NCBI RefSeq assembly: GCF_000472425.1
Contig: NZ_AXAI01000004.1
Location: 124,001 to 188,000 of the forward strand
Source: Bradyrhizobium sp. Tv2a-2
GTDB lineage: Bacteria; Pseudomonadota; Alphaproteobacteria; Rhizobiales; Xanthobacteraceae
Direction of reading: 5' to 3'
DNA length: 64,000 nucleotides
Shown here: in pieces, positions 1-8,232 of the stretch
Layout: each line of letters begins with the position of its first letter
Position numbering within the stretch: the stretch's first letter is position 1
Program-made: the position numbers and the translations under genes
Notes under the pieces: model-generated
Databases searched by the model: none
Told to the model about the DNA's origin: nothing
Seen by the model: only the letters and a program-made list of their open reading frames with translations

Positions 1-570
1 GCATCGCTGGTTAAGTTGTGGCTCGATCTGCTGAAATTTCTAAAAGGACAACCTCCGCAGAGAATTCAAAATGTCGACAATGGAAGTGCCCTTCAGATCG
101 AAAACGTTCATGGCGAGACAACAATCATAAATGGCAATATCTATAACACTTTCCTCTTGAGCGGAATCGGAAACGATGCCGAGAAATTAGATATCCCGAC
201 CAAACTCGGCGCGAAGAAGCTTGAACTTAGACATCAAGGAAAGAAAATAGCGAGCTACGATGCAGTTGATCTCTCTAATTTCAAGGCCGTGAAACCAAAG
301 GACAGGCCATTAGAGAGCGAGGTTGAAGCAATTCTTGAGGTGAAAGCCCCCGTGCTCGAGGGGGAAGGTATGTGGAGATTCAAGTACGGTCGTATGTCGA
401 TCGCCGCAAAGCTCACTGATGAAGATTATCGAAGGCGCGTCGAGCACGGAGAGGAAAGCTTCAGCCACGGCGATCGCCTGTTAGTGAGGCTAAGAACAGT
501 GCAGGAAAACCTTGGAAACAAGATAAGCACCAAGCACTTTATAACGAAAGTCGTTCAACGAGTTGCCTAG
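1..570 (+). CDS. Conserved hypothetical protein, 5'-truncated by window edge
   Basis: The reading frame is open from base 1, so the true start is probably upstream; the first in-window start is a TTG at 16 (184 residues from there). The N-terminal part (QNVDNGSALQIENV, then TTIINGNIYNTF) is an Asn/Ile/Gly-rich beta-like stretch, followed by KKLELRHQGK and a C-terminal domain with GEGMWRFKYG and HGDRLLVRLR. I know no function for it; proteins of this general shape occur as orphan hypotheticals in mobile DNA. It lies 38 bp upstream of the OLD nuclease on the same strand and shares its AT-richer composition, so the two are probably one transcription unit. A role as partner or regulator of the nuclease is inference. 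Confidence 0.7.
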   Translation, partial: ASLVKLWLDLLKFLKGQPPQRIQNVDNGSALQIENVHGETTIINGNIYNTFLLSGIGNDAEKLDIPTKLGAKKLELRHQGKKIASYDAVDLSNFKAVKPKDRPLESEVEAILEVKAPVLEGEGMWRFKYGRMSIAAKLTDEDYRRRVEHGEESFSHGDRLLVRLRTVQENLGNKISTKHFITKVVQRVA

Positions 571-608
571 GCGTCTACGCGTCCAATCAACAGCCTCTGA
601 GTCTTATC

Positions 609-2018
609 GTGATTACTTCAATCTCCATTGGATACATCAAATCCTTTGCGAAGCCGCAATCCATTGAGCTTGCCCGACCGAATGGGGAGCGAGGAAGCGG
701 CTACAACGTAATTGTTGGACAGAACAATACCGGCAAGAGCACGTTGATCACCATGACTCGCCTGCTCCTATCGAACGATGACCGTATCACGATCGGTCAG
801 GAAGCTCGTCGCGAACCTCAGAAGCCCGTTCTCGAAATCACTTGGCAAAATGAGACGACCGAGGAGCAAGTCTGGATCAACAACAATGTTGAGGGCGCAA
901 TTTTTCAGAAGAGCGGAAACAGGCACAAGCTTCGCGGGAAGACTAGATTTGTTCCCTCACGCCGACCTTTCGGATCGGACTATAACGTTAGCCCACTACG
1001 CGTATCGGAATACGAGGCAAATGAACTCAGCGCCAGACTGAGCAATCCGGCCTACTTTGATGGCTACCTTGCGACTTCAATCGCAACGCTCTTTGGTGAA
1101 GAGTCGTCAAAAGCAGCCTTTCTTAAAGCATTAGCCGCTGTTGATCCGAGTACTGCCAAGTTTTCAACCGACAACATCGGCGGCAGGAATGTCCTTCTGT
1201 ACACAGGCCCATCCAAGCTACCTCACGTTGTGTCGGATACAGGTGATGGAATAACTAACCTCGTGAGGATAATCTACTCGCTTGTAACGAGCGAGCCTGG
1301 CTCCTGTATTATTATCGACGAGCCAGAACTTTCGCTGCATCCCCAACTGCAGCGCAACCTCTTTAAAGTGTTGCTCGACTACAGTCAGGATCGACAAGTG
1401 GTTTGCGTCACGCACTCACCCCATTTCGTTGGCTGGCGAGAGATATCAGGTCCAGCGAAGCTATTCCGGGTGTCTATTGATGAGGCTGGCGAATCCAGAA
1501 TAGCAAGCCCAACCAGCAGTTCATTTAACGCAGTCAACGCGCATTCGGACGTGATGAGCAGAAAGTACTATGACTCGGTTTGCAAAGAATTGTTCTTTGC
1601 GGATCGGGCTGTCCTGTTGGAGGGCTCTGAAGACGTTCATTACATAGAAAATTTTTTAGAAGCTACTAATCAGGCGCCACTCCCAATTATGGGTTACGGA
1701 TGTGGCGGCGCTAGCGTTATTCGCCCGTGGATGCGATTGTGCGTCGATCTCGGCATCAAATGCGCGGCCATCTTTGATGGCGATAGAAAATCAGAGTATG
1801 AAGCTGCAGTAAACGAATTTGCGGCCAAGAGCGATTGTGCGCAGCCCTTTTTGCTATTTAAGGACGACATCCGCGACAAGTATGAACGTGCACCCTCGGG
1901 GGCGGAAACAAGCACTATTGCTAAAGAAGGAGTGTTTCGTCGCGATGGCGCTATCCATCTAACTCGACGGGACGAATTTCAGACCTTGGTTGAACAAGTC
2001 CGGGCGTACCTGATCTAA
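609..2018 (+). CDS. OLD-family ATP-dependent endonuclease (AAA ATPase + TOPRIM)
   Basis: 469 residues from a GTG start. The N-terminal ABC-type ATPase has Walker A GQNNTGKST (residues 37-45), Walker B CIIIDEPELSLHP (about 233-245) and the H-loop THSPHF (about 268-273). The C-terminal TOPRIM domain has the acidic motifs LLEGSEDVHY (about 336-345) and AIFDGDRKSEY (about 387-397), the metal-binding E and DxD of OLD nucleases. The family (P2 Old, GajA of Gabija, retron-linked OLDs) cuts DNA and acts in phage exclusion. No UvrD-like GajB follows, so this is not Gabija as laid out; the only partner is the small upstream gene. Codon use is AT-richer than in the following genes, which suggests transfer. 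Family assignment is strong; the defence role is inferred. Confidence 0.9.
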   Translation: MITSISIGYIKSFAKPQSIELARPNGERGSGYNVIVGQNNTGKSTLITMTRLLLSNDDRITIGQEARREPQKPVLEITWQNETTEEQVWINNNVEGAIFQKSGNRHKLRGKTRFVPSRRPFGSDYNVSPLRVSEYEANELSARLSNPAYFDGYLATSIATLFGEESSKAAFLKALAAVDPSTAKFSTDNIGGRNVLLYTGPSKLPHVVSDTGDGITNLVRIIYSLVTSEPGSCIIIDEPELSLHPQLQRNLFKVLLDYSQDRQVVCVTHSPHFVGWREISGPAKLFRVSIDEAGESRIASPTSSSFNAVNAHSDVMSRKYYDSVCKELFFADRAVLLEGSEDVHYIENFLEATNQAPLPIMGYGCGGASVIRPWMRLCVDLGIKCAAIFDGDRKSEYEAAVNEFAAKSDCAQPFLLFKDDIRDKYERAPSGAETSTIAKEGVFRRDGAIHLTRRDEFQTLVEQVRAYLI

Positions 2019-2080
2019 CGAATGCGGATGGACCGGGACGAATCCGTCCTACAAACGTATGCCCAAAAAAGCAAGCGTAA

Positions 2081-2152
2081 CCCGAATGAGCGGAGCGATA
2101 TCCCGGGTGCCGTCGGCCAATGTCCCGGATGTCGCTGCGCTCATCCGGGCTA
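2081..2152. repeat. REP-like palindromic repeat, family A (complete hairpin)
   Basis: The left arm begins cccgaatgagcggagcgata and the right arm ends cgctgcgctcatccggg; they are inverted copies separated by about 18 bases. Other family members lie at 4541, 6015, 7161 and 17906. It sits just after the OLD gene, at the junction between AT-richer and GC-rich DNA. Confidence 0.85.
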
Positions 2153-2350
2153 CTCGCTAGATCGGAGCCGAACGGGCCGGTCGCTCGGGCGGCCTCTTTC
2201 TTAGCTGCAATTCAAGGAATCTTTCGCCAGCTCGCGCCACTCGCTCTTTGTTCATCATCTGACTCCAATTCGTTCCGAAAGAACGAATCGAAACACGCAC
2301 TGCGGCGTCGACGACATGCTAACGATCCGTTATCAAAAATGCATTCGTTC

Positions 2351-2430
2351 CAGGCGAGCGGATCAGCGACAGCGGAATCCGCCATTCCGTCCGCGCAGAC
2401 GGCGGGTTACGTTGGCGCTAACCCGCCCTA
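2351..2430. repeat. Palindromic repeat, family B
   Basis: Contains gcggaatccgccattccg and ggcgggttacg...cgctaacccgccc, the same modules as at 3724-3795. With the family A element it fills most of the 430-base gap between the OLD gene and the transglycosylase; no other feature is seen there. Confidence 0.75.
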
Positions 2431-2448
2431 CTCGCTCCCACAGGCCGC

Positions 2449-3243
2449 ATGCCAAGAAAAAGCAGTCGCCGTTTTCGCCTTCGCCGCTGGCGACGGCACG
2501 CGCGATGGGCGAGGCGGCAGTTCGCGCGCGCACCGCGCGCGGTTCAAATCCTGGCGAGCATCGTGATCCTGCTTGCGGTCCTCGCGCCGTTGAACATCGC
2601 CTATCAGGTGATCCGCAAGCCGACCGAGCTGTTCTTCTTTGTCGGGCACAGGCTCGACAAGGAGCCGGCCGAGACGTGGCAGCAGTACGGGCCGCTGTTC
2701 CGCGCCTATTCCACCAGCACGATCACGCCTGAACTCTTGGCTGCGCTGGCGCAGGTCGAGAGCAGCGGCAATCCGGTGGCGCGCACCTATTGGCGCTGGC
2801 AATGGAGCTTCAATCCTTTCGCGATCTATAAGCCCGCCTCCAGCGCCGTCGGCCTGTTCCAGACGATCGATGCGGCCTACCTGGAAGCTCGACAGTCGTG
2901 TATCCGGGGCAACGTCGTCGTGGATAGCGGCTGCGGGTTCACCAGCCTCACCATCCGAATCATCCCGAGCCATGCCATCGGGCTCACATCGGTGTATCTG
3001 GACCGCAATGTTGCGGCCACGCTCGCCCGCGCCGGCATTGCGACAGCAAGCCCGGAGCAGAAGAAGGATCTTGCGGCCTTCATCCATCTCTGCGGCGCGG
3101 GCCCCGCCACGGCTTACGCGCGCCGCAGGTTTCACATGATCGCGAGCGAGCGCTGCGGCGATCACCTCGTCGCGGCCTATGTCGCAAGAGTCAATTCAAT
3201 GCGACGGGAATTCCTGCGCCTTGCAGGCGACGGCACCCGCTAG
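2449..3243 (+). CDS. Membrane-anchored lytic transglycosylase, SLT domain
   Basis: 264 residues. An Arg-rich cytoplasmic N-terminus precedes one membrane segment (about 33-52), so the enzyme should face the periplasm. The catalytic domain has ALAQVESSGNP (putative catalytic Glu104), SAVGLFQTIDAAYLEAR and a C-terminal GPATAYARRR segment, as in SLT-type transglycosylases that cleave the MurNAc-GlcNAc bond of peptidoglycan. Two Cys (in ARQSCIRG and DSGCGF) are close in sequence. Its last third is duplicated as a frameshifted copy at 4145-4501. Start chosen at the ATG giving the full Arg-rich anchor; the ribosome site is weak. Confidence 0.88.
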   Translation: MPRKSSRRFRLRRWRRHARWARRQFARAPRAVQILASIVILLAVLAPLNIAYQVIRKPTELFFFVGHRLDKEPAETWQQYGPLFRAYSTSTITPELLAALAQVESSGNPVARTYWRWQWSFNPFAIYKPASSAVGLFQTIDAAYLEARQSCIRGNVVVDSGCGFTSLTIRIIPSHAIGLTSVYLDRNVAATLARAGIATASPEQKKDLAAFIHLCGAGPATAYARRRFHMIASERCGDHLVAAYVARVNSMRREFLRLAGDGTR

Positions 3244-3258
3244 TCAGCTAGCGATCCC

Positions 3259-3272
3259 TTGATCTAGATCAA
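3259..3272 (+). promoter_or_regulatory. FNR/FixK-type box
   Basis: TTGATCTAGATCAA is a perfect TTGAT-N4-ATCAA dyad. Its centre is about 41 bases before a plausible start near 3307, with TAGCCTAT in the -10 position, the class II arrangement of FixK2/FNR promoters. The target would be the DUF3551 gene at 3363. Confidence 0.7.
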
Positions 3273-3362
3273 CGCCACGTCTGCAAACGCGTTAGCCTAT
3301 GACCATAATGGCGACAATTGGTTGCTGTAGGGGCTCCGAGACCAATGCTGAGGAGCTGTTTC

Positions 3363-3644
3363 ATGCCACGTCATCTGTTCGCCGCCGTTTCCGCTGCAGC
3401 ATTGCTTACGGTAGCCGGATCAGACCCCGCCGCCGCTCAAGGCTACCCCTACTGCCTGACAGGCGGAGACTGGGGCTGGCCGGGCCTTTGCTACTTCTCG
3501 ACTTACGGACAATGCATGGCAAGCGCATCCGGTACCCACTCGTATTGTGAGATCGACCCGCACTACGCCTTTGCCGCCCAGCGGCCAGGATACTGGCAAG
3601 GGTATCCGCAAGGGTATCCGCAAGGGCGTTGGCGAGGGTATTGA
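3363..3644 (+). CDS. Small secreted DUF3551-type protein
   Basis: 93 residues from the ATG at 3363 (MPRHLFAAV...), preferred over an upstream ATG because it gives a clean signal peptide ending at SDPAAAQ. The mature part has YPYCLTGGDWGWPGLCYFST and QCMASASGTHSYC, the Cys/Trp pattern of DUF3551 proteins that are abundant in Bradyrhizobium; function unknown. The C-terminus carries a GYPQ repeat from a tandem caagggtatccg duplication at DNA level. A perfect FNR/FixK box about 95 bases upstream suggests induction at low oxygen. Confidence 0.8.
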   Translation: MPRHLFAAVSAAALLTVAGSDPAAAQGYPYCLTGGDWGWPGLCYFSTYGQCMASASGTHSYCEIDPHYAFAAQRPGYWQGYPQGYPQGRWRGY

Positions 3645-3723
3645 TGCCGGCAGCCTAAGGCGGTCGGACGAGTGTGCGAATCCGGGTTTCGTCGACCTTT
3701 GGCAACCCCGACCAAGTCCGTAG

Positions 3724-3795
3724 GGGCGGATTGGCGATAGCGTAATCCGCCATTCTGCAGCCGAGCGGCGGGTTACGCTCCGCTAACTCGCCCTG
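3724..3795. repeat. Palindromic repeat, family B
   Basis: ggcggattggcgatagcgta and gcgggttacgctccgctaac modules repeat the arrangement seen at 2351-2430. It lies downstream of the DUF3551 gene. Confidence 0.8.
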
Positions 3796-3906
3796 TCACC
3801 CAACGGCATCCACCATTATAAACGGAAAGTGTAACATACCTGCGACTAACGGTGATTACTCGCCGCTTGTTGCAGCGATGCGGGCGCCAGCATCCCGAGC
3901 CGCCTG

Positions 3907-4095
3907 CTAACTAATACTCAGCGCAGGCAAACGGTGCACAATGGAGCCCAGACAGACAAGCACGACAAGCAACTTGAGCAGGAGCGCCAGCCGGCGGTCG
4001 GCGACGAAGCGCTCGACCGCCCAGAAACCGATTGCGCCGACGACTACAATGCTCAGTATAGCGATAAGCATCGAGAGAACCGAAACGATATCCAT
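3907..4095 (-). CDS. Small hypothetical membrane protein
   Basis: 62 residues, two predicted membrane segments (IVSVLSMLIAILSIVVVGAI and LALLLKLLVVLVCLGSIV) joined by a charged ERFVADRR loop. No family recognised. It stands alone on the minus strand between a repeat and a pseudogene. Confidence 0.55.
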   Translation of the reverse strand: MDIVSVLSMLIAILSIVVVGAIGFWAVERFVADRRLALLLKLLVVLVCLGSIVHRLPALSIS

Positions 4096-4144
4096 TTCGA
4101 CTACGCCCCTATACGTTGAGGACCGGCATCTGCCAGTTGCCCGA

Positions 4145-4501
4145 ATTTCTTCGCTACAGCATACGGGACAACGAAGTCGTGGATACCGGCTGCGGGTTCA
4201 CCACGCTCACTTTCCGGTTATCCCAAGCCATGCCATCGAGCTCACCTCCGTTTATCTGGACCGCAATGTTGCGGCCACGCTCGCCCGCGCCGGGGTAGCG
4301 TCGGCGAGTCCGGCGCAGAAGCAGGATCTCGCGGCCTTCATCCATCTCTGTGGCTCCGGCCCCGCCACGGCTTACGCGCGCCGCAGGCTTCACATGATCG
4401 CCGGTGAGCGCTGCGGCGATCACCTCGTCGCGGCCTATGTCGCGACAGTCAATTCAATGCGGCGAGAATTCCTGCAACTTGCAGGCGACGGCAGCCGCTA
4501 G
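4145..4501 (+). pseudogene. Frameshifted partial duplicate of the SLT transglycosylase gene
   Basis: About 340 bases match the 3' third of the gene at 2449-3243 at high identity, up to and including its stop codon (LAGDGSR versus LAGDGTR). A one-base deletion near 4218, where the intact copy reads ccgaatcatcc and this one ccggttatcc, breaks the frame; upstream no SLT core or anchor is present. The reading frame resumes as AIELTSVYLDRNV. It is a non-functional remnant of a duplication, possibly linked to the surrounding repeats. Confidence 0.85.
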
Positions 4502-4540
4502 GCCGCTCCTGACAAGCCCAGGTCGGATTGGCGCGCGGAG

Positions 4541-4619
4541 CCCGGATGAGCGCAGCGATATCCGGGACTGGCAATCGACAAAACCCCGGATATCGCGTCG
4601 GTCTATACCGCGTCCGGGC
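4541..4619. repeat. REP-like palindromic repeat, family A (variant)
   Basis: Begins cccggatgagcgcagcgata and closes with a divergent inverted arm cccggatatcgcgtcgg...gcgtccggg. It directly follows the transglycosylase pseudogene. Confidence 0.8.
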
Positions 4620-4930
4620 ATGCGCTCGAAGGATGGTCAGATTCTCTGCTCGAGGAGGTCGAGCCGCTCAATAGACGCCGGATATGTTTCGTAAGCCCAA
4701 AGGATCTTGCCTCGCGTGGCGAATGTGTTGCTCAACAGCACCAGATCTGCGCAATCTGCGGCGAATCCCGGGCAGGATTTCAACCGCAATGGGAGGCATG
4801 GTTTCCGCAATGAAAGCGTAACACCCGCAACGCAAGAGGAGCATGGTCCTCGAAAGTCGTCATTTATGGCACCTCGTTGTCATCAAGGGGAGGCGTCAGG
4901 ACCAGCATCTTCATCATGCAGGACCTAGTC
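4620..4930. other. Intergenic, no gene recognised
   Basis: Upstream region of the porin at 4931. No convincing coding frame. An aggggaggcg stretch near 4890 could be a ribosome site for a start at 4916 (MQDLV) instead of 4931. Confidence 0.4.
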
Positions 4931-5707
4931 ATGCCCAAGAAACTGATCTTAGCACTCGCGCTCCTCACCGCCCCGGGCGTCTCTTTCGCCGCGGATTTGC
5001 CGGTTCGTTATCAGCCGGCCGTGAAGGCCCCCCCTTTGCCACAGGCGTTTTCGTGGACAGGCTTCTACGTGGGCGTGAACGTCGGCGGCGCATTCGACAA
5101 CTCCGACCGCATCGACGGTTCCGTGACGAGTATTCTTTTCGGTTCCGATCCGTTCTCGCTTCGTAACAAGAGCAGCGGCATCACGGCGGGCGGCCAGGCC
5201 GGTTACAATTACGAGTTCGCACTTGGCAATCTGAACGGTATCGTGATCGGTCTCGAAGCCGATGCGGCCTACACCGATCTGTCGAGCAATCTCCCGATCG
5301 CCGCCGGCCTCATCACGGGGAACGTCAGCAGCCGCCTGGATTATCTGGGAACTATTCGCGGCAGGCTGGGCTACGCATACGATCGCTTCCTGGTCTATGG
5401 GACCGGCGGCTTTGCATATGGAACCGTCGAGCACAGTGCCACGCTGGATTTATTCGTCCCATTCGTGAACGCAAACCTCAAGACGACCGAAACCGGCTTT
5501 ACTTACGGTGGCGGCTTTGAATATGCGCTGCCCGTCGACACATTCTTCCACATGTCCAGTACAAGCGCAGTCACGGTGAGAGCGGAATACCTGCGCTACG
5601 AACTCGACGACACCAGCTTGAATTTCGCGGGGCCGTTGAATGCGGCGTCAGTCAAGCTCAAGGACGTCGGCAACATCGCCCGGGCCGGGATCAACTATAA
5701 GTTCTGA
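4931..5707 (+). CDS. Outer-membrane beta-barrel protein, Omp25/31 type
   Basis: 258 residues from MPKKLILALALL; signal peptide ends at VSFAAD, followed by the LPVRYQPAVKAPPLPQ linker and the SWTGFYVGVNVGG signature of rhizobial porin-family beta barrels. Alternating hydrophobic strands follow and the protein ends in NYKF with the terminal aromatic typical for BAM recognition. Probably a small eight-stranded surface barrel. A start 15 bases upstream (4916) is possible. A paralogue lies at 9999. Confidence 0.88.
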   Translation: MPKKLILALALLTAPGVSFAADLPVRYQPAVKAPPLPQAFSWTGFYVGVNVGGAFDNSDRIDGSVTSILFGSDPFSLRNKSSGITAGGQAGYNYEFALGNLNGIVIGLEADAAYTDLSSNLPIAAGLITGNVSSRLDYLGTIRGRLGYAYDRFLVYGTGGFAYGTVEHSATLDLFVPFVNANLKTTETGFTYGGGFEYALPVDTFFHMSSTSAVTVRAEYLRYELDDTSLNFAGPLNAASVKLKDVGNIARAGINYKF

Positions 5708-5822
5708 TCGACGTCAAGACCGAGCAGCGCAGGTTCTCTGCGCCTGCACTCAGCCATCGAAAGAGGGTGGAGTCTCCCGACTCCGCTCTTCCTTCTATTG
5801 TGAATCGGCACCTGACATTGAC

Positions 5823-5867
5823 CCCACACTTGCAAGACCCACACTTGCAAGACCCACACTTGCAAGA
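5823..5867. repeat. Perfect 15-bp tandem repeat, three units
   Basis: The unit cccacacttgcaaga occurs three times without a mismatch. It lies in the 474-base gap between the porin and the ABC binding-protein gene; apart from it and the family A repeat nothing is seen in that gap. Confidence 0.95.
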
Positions 5868-6014
5868 TCGGTCGATAATGCTCGCTGCGTTTGGGCGTCT
5901 CTCGGCTCACAAGGAAACGTAGGCGACGGCGTCGCGCCGATCCCGCACAGAAGCAGATTCCCGGCGAGTGGAAGACGCAAAAAGGGATTGACTGACGAGG
6001 GGCCGGTTACAGAA

Positions 6015-6083
6015 GCCCGGATGAGCGCAGCGATAACCGGGTTGTCGGCCAGCATTCCCGGATGTCACTGCGCTCATCCGGGC
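6015..6083. repeat. REP-like palindromic repeat, family A (complete hairpin)
   Basis: Left arm gcccggatgagcgcagcg, right arm cactgcgctcatccgggc, with ttgtcggccagcat between, nearly the same loop as at 2081 (gtcggccaatg). Confidence 0.9.
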
Positions 6084-6181
6084 TTCCTGCCAACGAGATA
6101 GTCCGCCATTCCGAGGTCTTGGGGCAGGTCATGGCGGCCGCGCCTGTGCTAGCGTCCCTCACCATGCTTCGGACAGAGGAT

Positions 6182-7150
6182 ATGATGGTAGCTCCGTTGG
6201 TAACACGGCGAGCGGCATTTCTTGGCAGCCTTGGCCTTGTGCTTTCGCCACTTATAGCGGTGGCCGATACCTCGCGGCCCTGGCGCGTGGCCTTGGTGAC
6301 GTCCGGCCGGTCGACGCTGATCCTATCCTGGCTGCGCGACGCATTCAGGGAGCGAGGCTATGAGGAAGGCAAGAACCTCATCATCGACGTCCGTGAGGCG
6401 GGCGGCCACTACGATGCCCTGCCCAACCTTGTCGCCGAACTGCTCGCGCAAAAGCCCGACGTCATCATTGCGGAGGCGACACCAGCCGTCGCGGTCGCCC
6501 AGCACGCCACGTCAGTCATCCCGATCGTGATGGCGCCTGCGACCGACCCGGTCGGCTCCGGCTTCATCAAGACCTTCGCGCAGCCGGGCGGAAACATCAC
6601 GGGCGTCGCCAACATGTTCGGCGAGCTAACCAAGACACTCGACATCGTCCGCCTCGTCTTCCCCTCGGTGAAAAAGATCGGCTTGCTCGGCTCGCACAAT
6701 GCCACCCATCCAGCAATGGCAAAGCTTGCCAAGCAAGGCGCCGCCGCGATCGGTGTCGCGGCCGAACTCTTCACAGCCGCTGATCCCGAGGACCTCGACA
6801 AGACCTTCGCAGACATGAAAGCCGCAAGTTGCGAGGTGGTCTACGTTCTGGCCGATCCACCCAGACCCGCCCTGCCCCAGATCGCGCTTCGATACCGGCT
6901 GCCGACCGTCTACCAGGTTAGCACCTATCCTGATCTCGGCGGTCTCATGAGCTACGGGCCGGACCTGCAGGCGCTCCTTAGTCGCGCCGCCGACTACACC
7001 ATTCGCATCCTCGACGGACAGAAGCCGTCAGAGATGCCGGTCGAGCAGCCGACCAAATTTGTTTTCGTGGTCAATCTGCGGACCGCGAAGCCTCTGGGGG
7101 TCACGATTCCAGAGCAGGTCCTGCTGATGGCCGACAAGGTGATCGAGTGA
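6182..7150 (+). CDS. ABC transporter substrate-binding protein (PF04392-like)
   Basis: 322 residues from the ATG pair at 6182/6185. The signal region has TRRAAFLGSLGLVLSPLIA, a twin-Arg-like start. The mature protein (WRVALVTSGR, EGKNLIIDVREAGG, DVIIAEATPAVAVAQ, IPIVMAPATDPVGSGF, GGNITGV) matches the periplasmic proteins often called tryptophan/tyrosine or urea-like ABC binding proteins, which are numerous and often orphan in Bradyrhizobium. No permease or ATPase gene is adjacent, so the substrate is unknown. Starts further upstream would run through the family A repeat and were rejected. Confidence 0.85.
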   Translation: MMVAPLVTRRAAFLGSLGLVLSPLIAVADTSRPWRVALVTSGRSTLILSWLRDAFRERGYEEGKNLIIDVREAGGHYDALPNLVAELLAQKPDVIIAEATPAVAVAQHATSVIPIVMAPATDPVGSGFIKTFAQPGGNITGVANMFGELTKTLDIVRLVFPSVKKIGLLGSHNATHPAMAKLAKQGAAAIGVAAELFTAADPEDLDKTFADMKAASCEVVYVLADPPRPALPQIALRYRLPTVYQVSTYPDLGGLMSYGPDLQALLSRAADYTIRILDGQKPSEMPVEQPTKFVFVVNLRTAKPLGVTIPEQVLLMADKVIE

Positions 7151-7160
7151 ACATAGGCAG

Positions 7161-7200
7161 CCCGGATGAGCGCAGCAATATCCGGGACTGGCAACCGACA
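7161..7200. repeat. REP-like repeat, family A (single arm)
   Basis: cccggatgagcgcagcaata followed by tccgggactggcaaccgaca; only one arm plus the flank also seen at 4541. It starts 10 bases after the stop of the binding-protein gene. Confidence 0.8.
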
Positions 7201-7781
7201 AGACCCCCCGCAAAATCCTGTCAACCCCGCCCTTCAAAAATATTCTTCTTTTCAGAAACAACAATCAAGTGTATGGTGTCCTCGTTCCACTCCGATCAGG
7301 GGCGTACGCGTCGTCACGAACGTGGAGCGGAATGCGGTGGACGTGATCATGCTGACTGACGAGCGGCACAGATTGCGGACGGCGAAGTCGTGTGGTCCTG
7401 GCGCCCCGACGCTGGCGCCAAGTCTCGCGTGTGCTCCAAAGGCAGTCGCGAGGCGACGGTGGCAAACAAGCATTGGTTCACCGAGGAGAGCCCGAAGTAA
7501 GCCGTAAACCACTGCGCGGGGAAGGCCGGTGTGATCACCGCCTGTACCTGTGGTCTTTGCGCTCGCGCAAATTCCTTCTGCGCGAGGGCCCCGGGTGCAG
7601 CGGCCACCCGGCCTTCCCTGCGCCCTCCGATTTCAAAGGGGGGACAACGATGAAACAACACTCGGGCGAAACGCGCCGCGAGAACGGAGCGGCGTGTCGT
7701 ACGCCTGTCACGCCAGCGGCTTCACGATTGAACATCACGATGACTGTATGGCAACGTCAGGAGCAAGGGGGGCTTCTCGTC
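7201..7781. other. Decayed non-coding DNA with a remembered Bradyrhizobium-type repeat
   Basis: No intact gene. From about 7378 a short frame reads ADGEVVWSWRPDAGAK...EATVANK and continues into gaggccccgggtgcagcggccacccggcctt-type DNA. From memory, this WSWRPDAGAK segment with its ggcgcc...ggcgcc inverted repeat occurs many times in Bradyrhizobium intergenic DNA; I cannot verify that here. Confidence 0.45.
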
Positions 7782-7975
7782 ATGAGCACGCCCGAGGAGC
7801 GCCGCGAAGGCCTGACCACGCGGTTCGGCCAGCAGTTCCGTCTCTATCTGCGCCAGATGGGGTCGACACCGAATTGCTCGACATCGTCGACCGCAACACG
7901 GAGCAGCATCGCAACACCGAGCTATCGCCCGCCGACTGGAGCAGGCTGCACATCATCACAACCGAGCCGCAGTGA
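7782..7975 (+). pseudogene. Small hypothetical gene with one-base frameshift
   Basis: Frame one reads MSTPEERREGLTTRFGQQF then LYLRQMG; the next frame continues VDTELLDIVDRNTEQHRN and ends at IITTEPQ. Adding one base in the gggg run near 7860 would restore a 64-residue protein. Either a true frameshift or a sequence error; no family recognised. Confidence 0.45.
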
Positions 7976-8232
7976 ACGCGCGCACTGCGCCACGCCATAG
8001 CGAACGAGGCACCAACCCCGCCCTCCTGTACACCTCCGGGCTACCTCTTTTGGGCTCCCGCCGTTCAGAACTGAAATCCCTTTGGCCCCTCGACAGATTC
8101 GATCTCCGGGCGCGAGCATCGATACGATGGCAATGCCGCGCATCCGACCGCGTCCTGACGCGCGTCGCGATGCCGGCCCGGCTTGGAAGGCCGGACACAG
8201 CCCGTGCCGGCGGGACGATGGTGGAGGTGGAA

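Noticed and set aside
609..2018. Gabija system
   Set aside because: GajA-like OLD nuclease is present but no UvrD-like GajB follows within the next genes; downstream is repeats and a transglycosylase.
2428..3165. Long minus-strand frame over the SLT transglycosylase
   Set aside because: It is the complement of a well-supported gene with GC-rich third positions; composition is Arg/Ala-rich with no motif.
7972..8232. N-terminal extension of the MFS transporter starting at 7972
   Set aside because: The extension is Arg/Pro-rich, has no ribosome site and is unlike the family; ggaggt before the ATG at 8233 sets the start.
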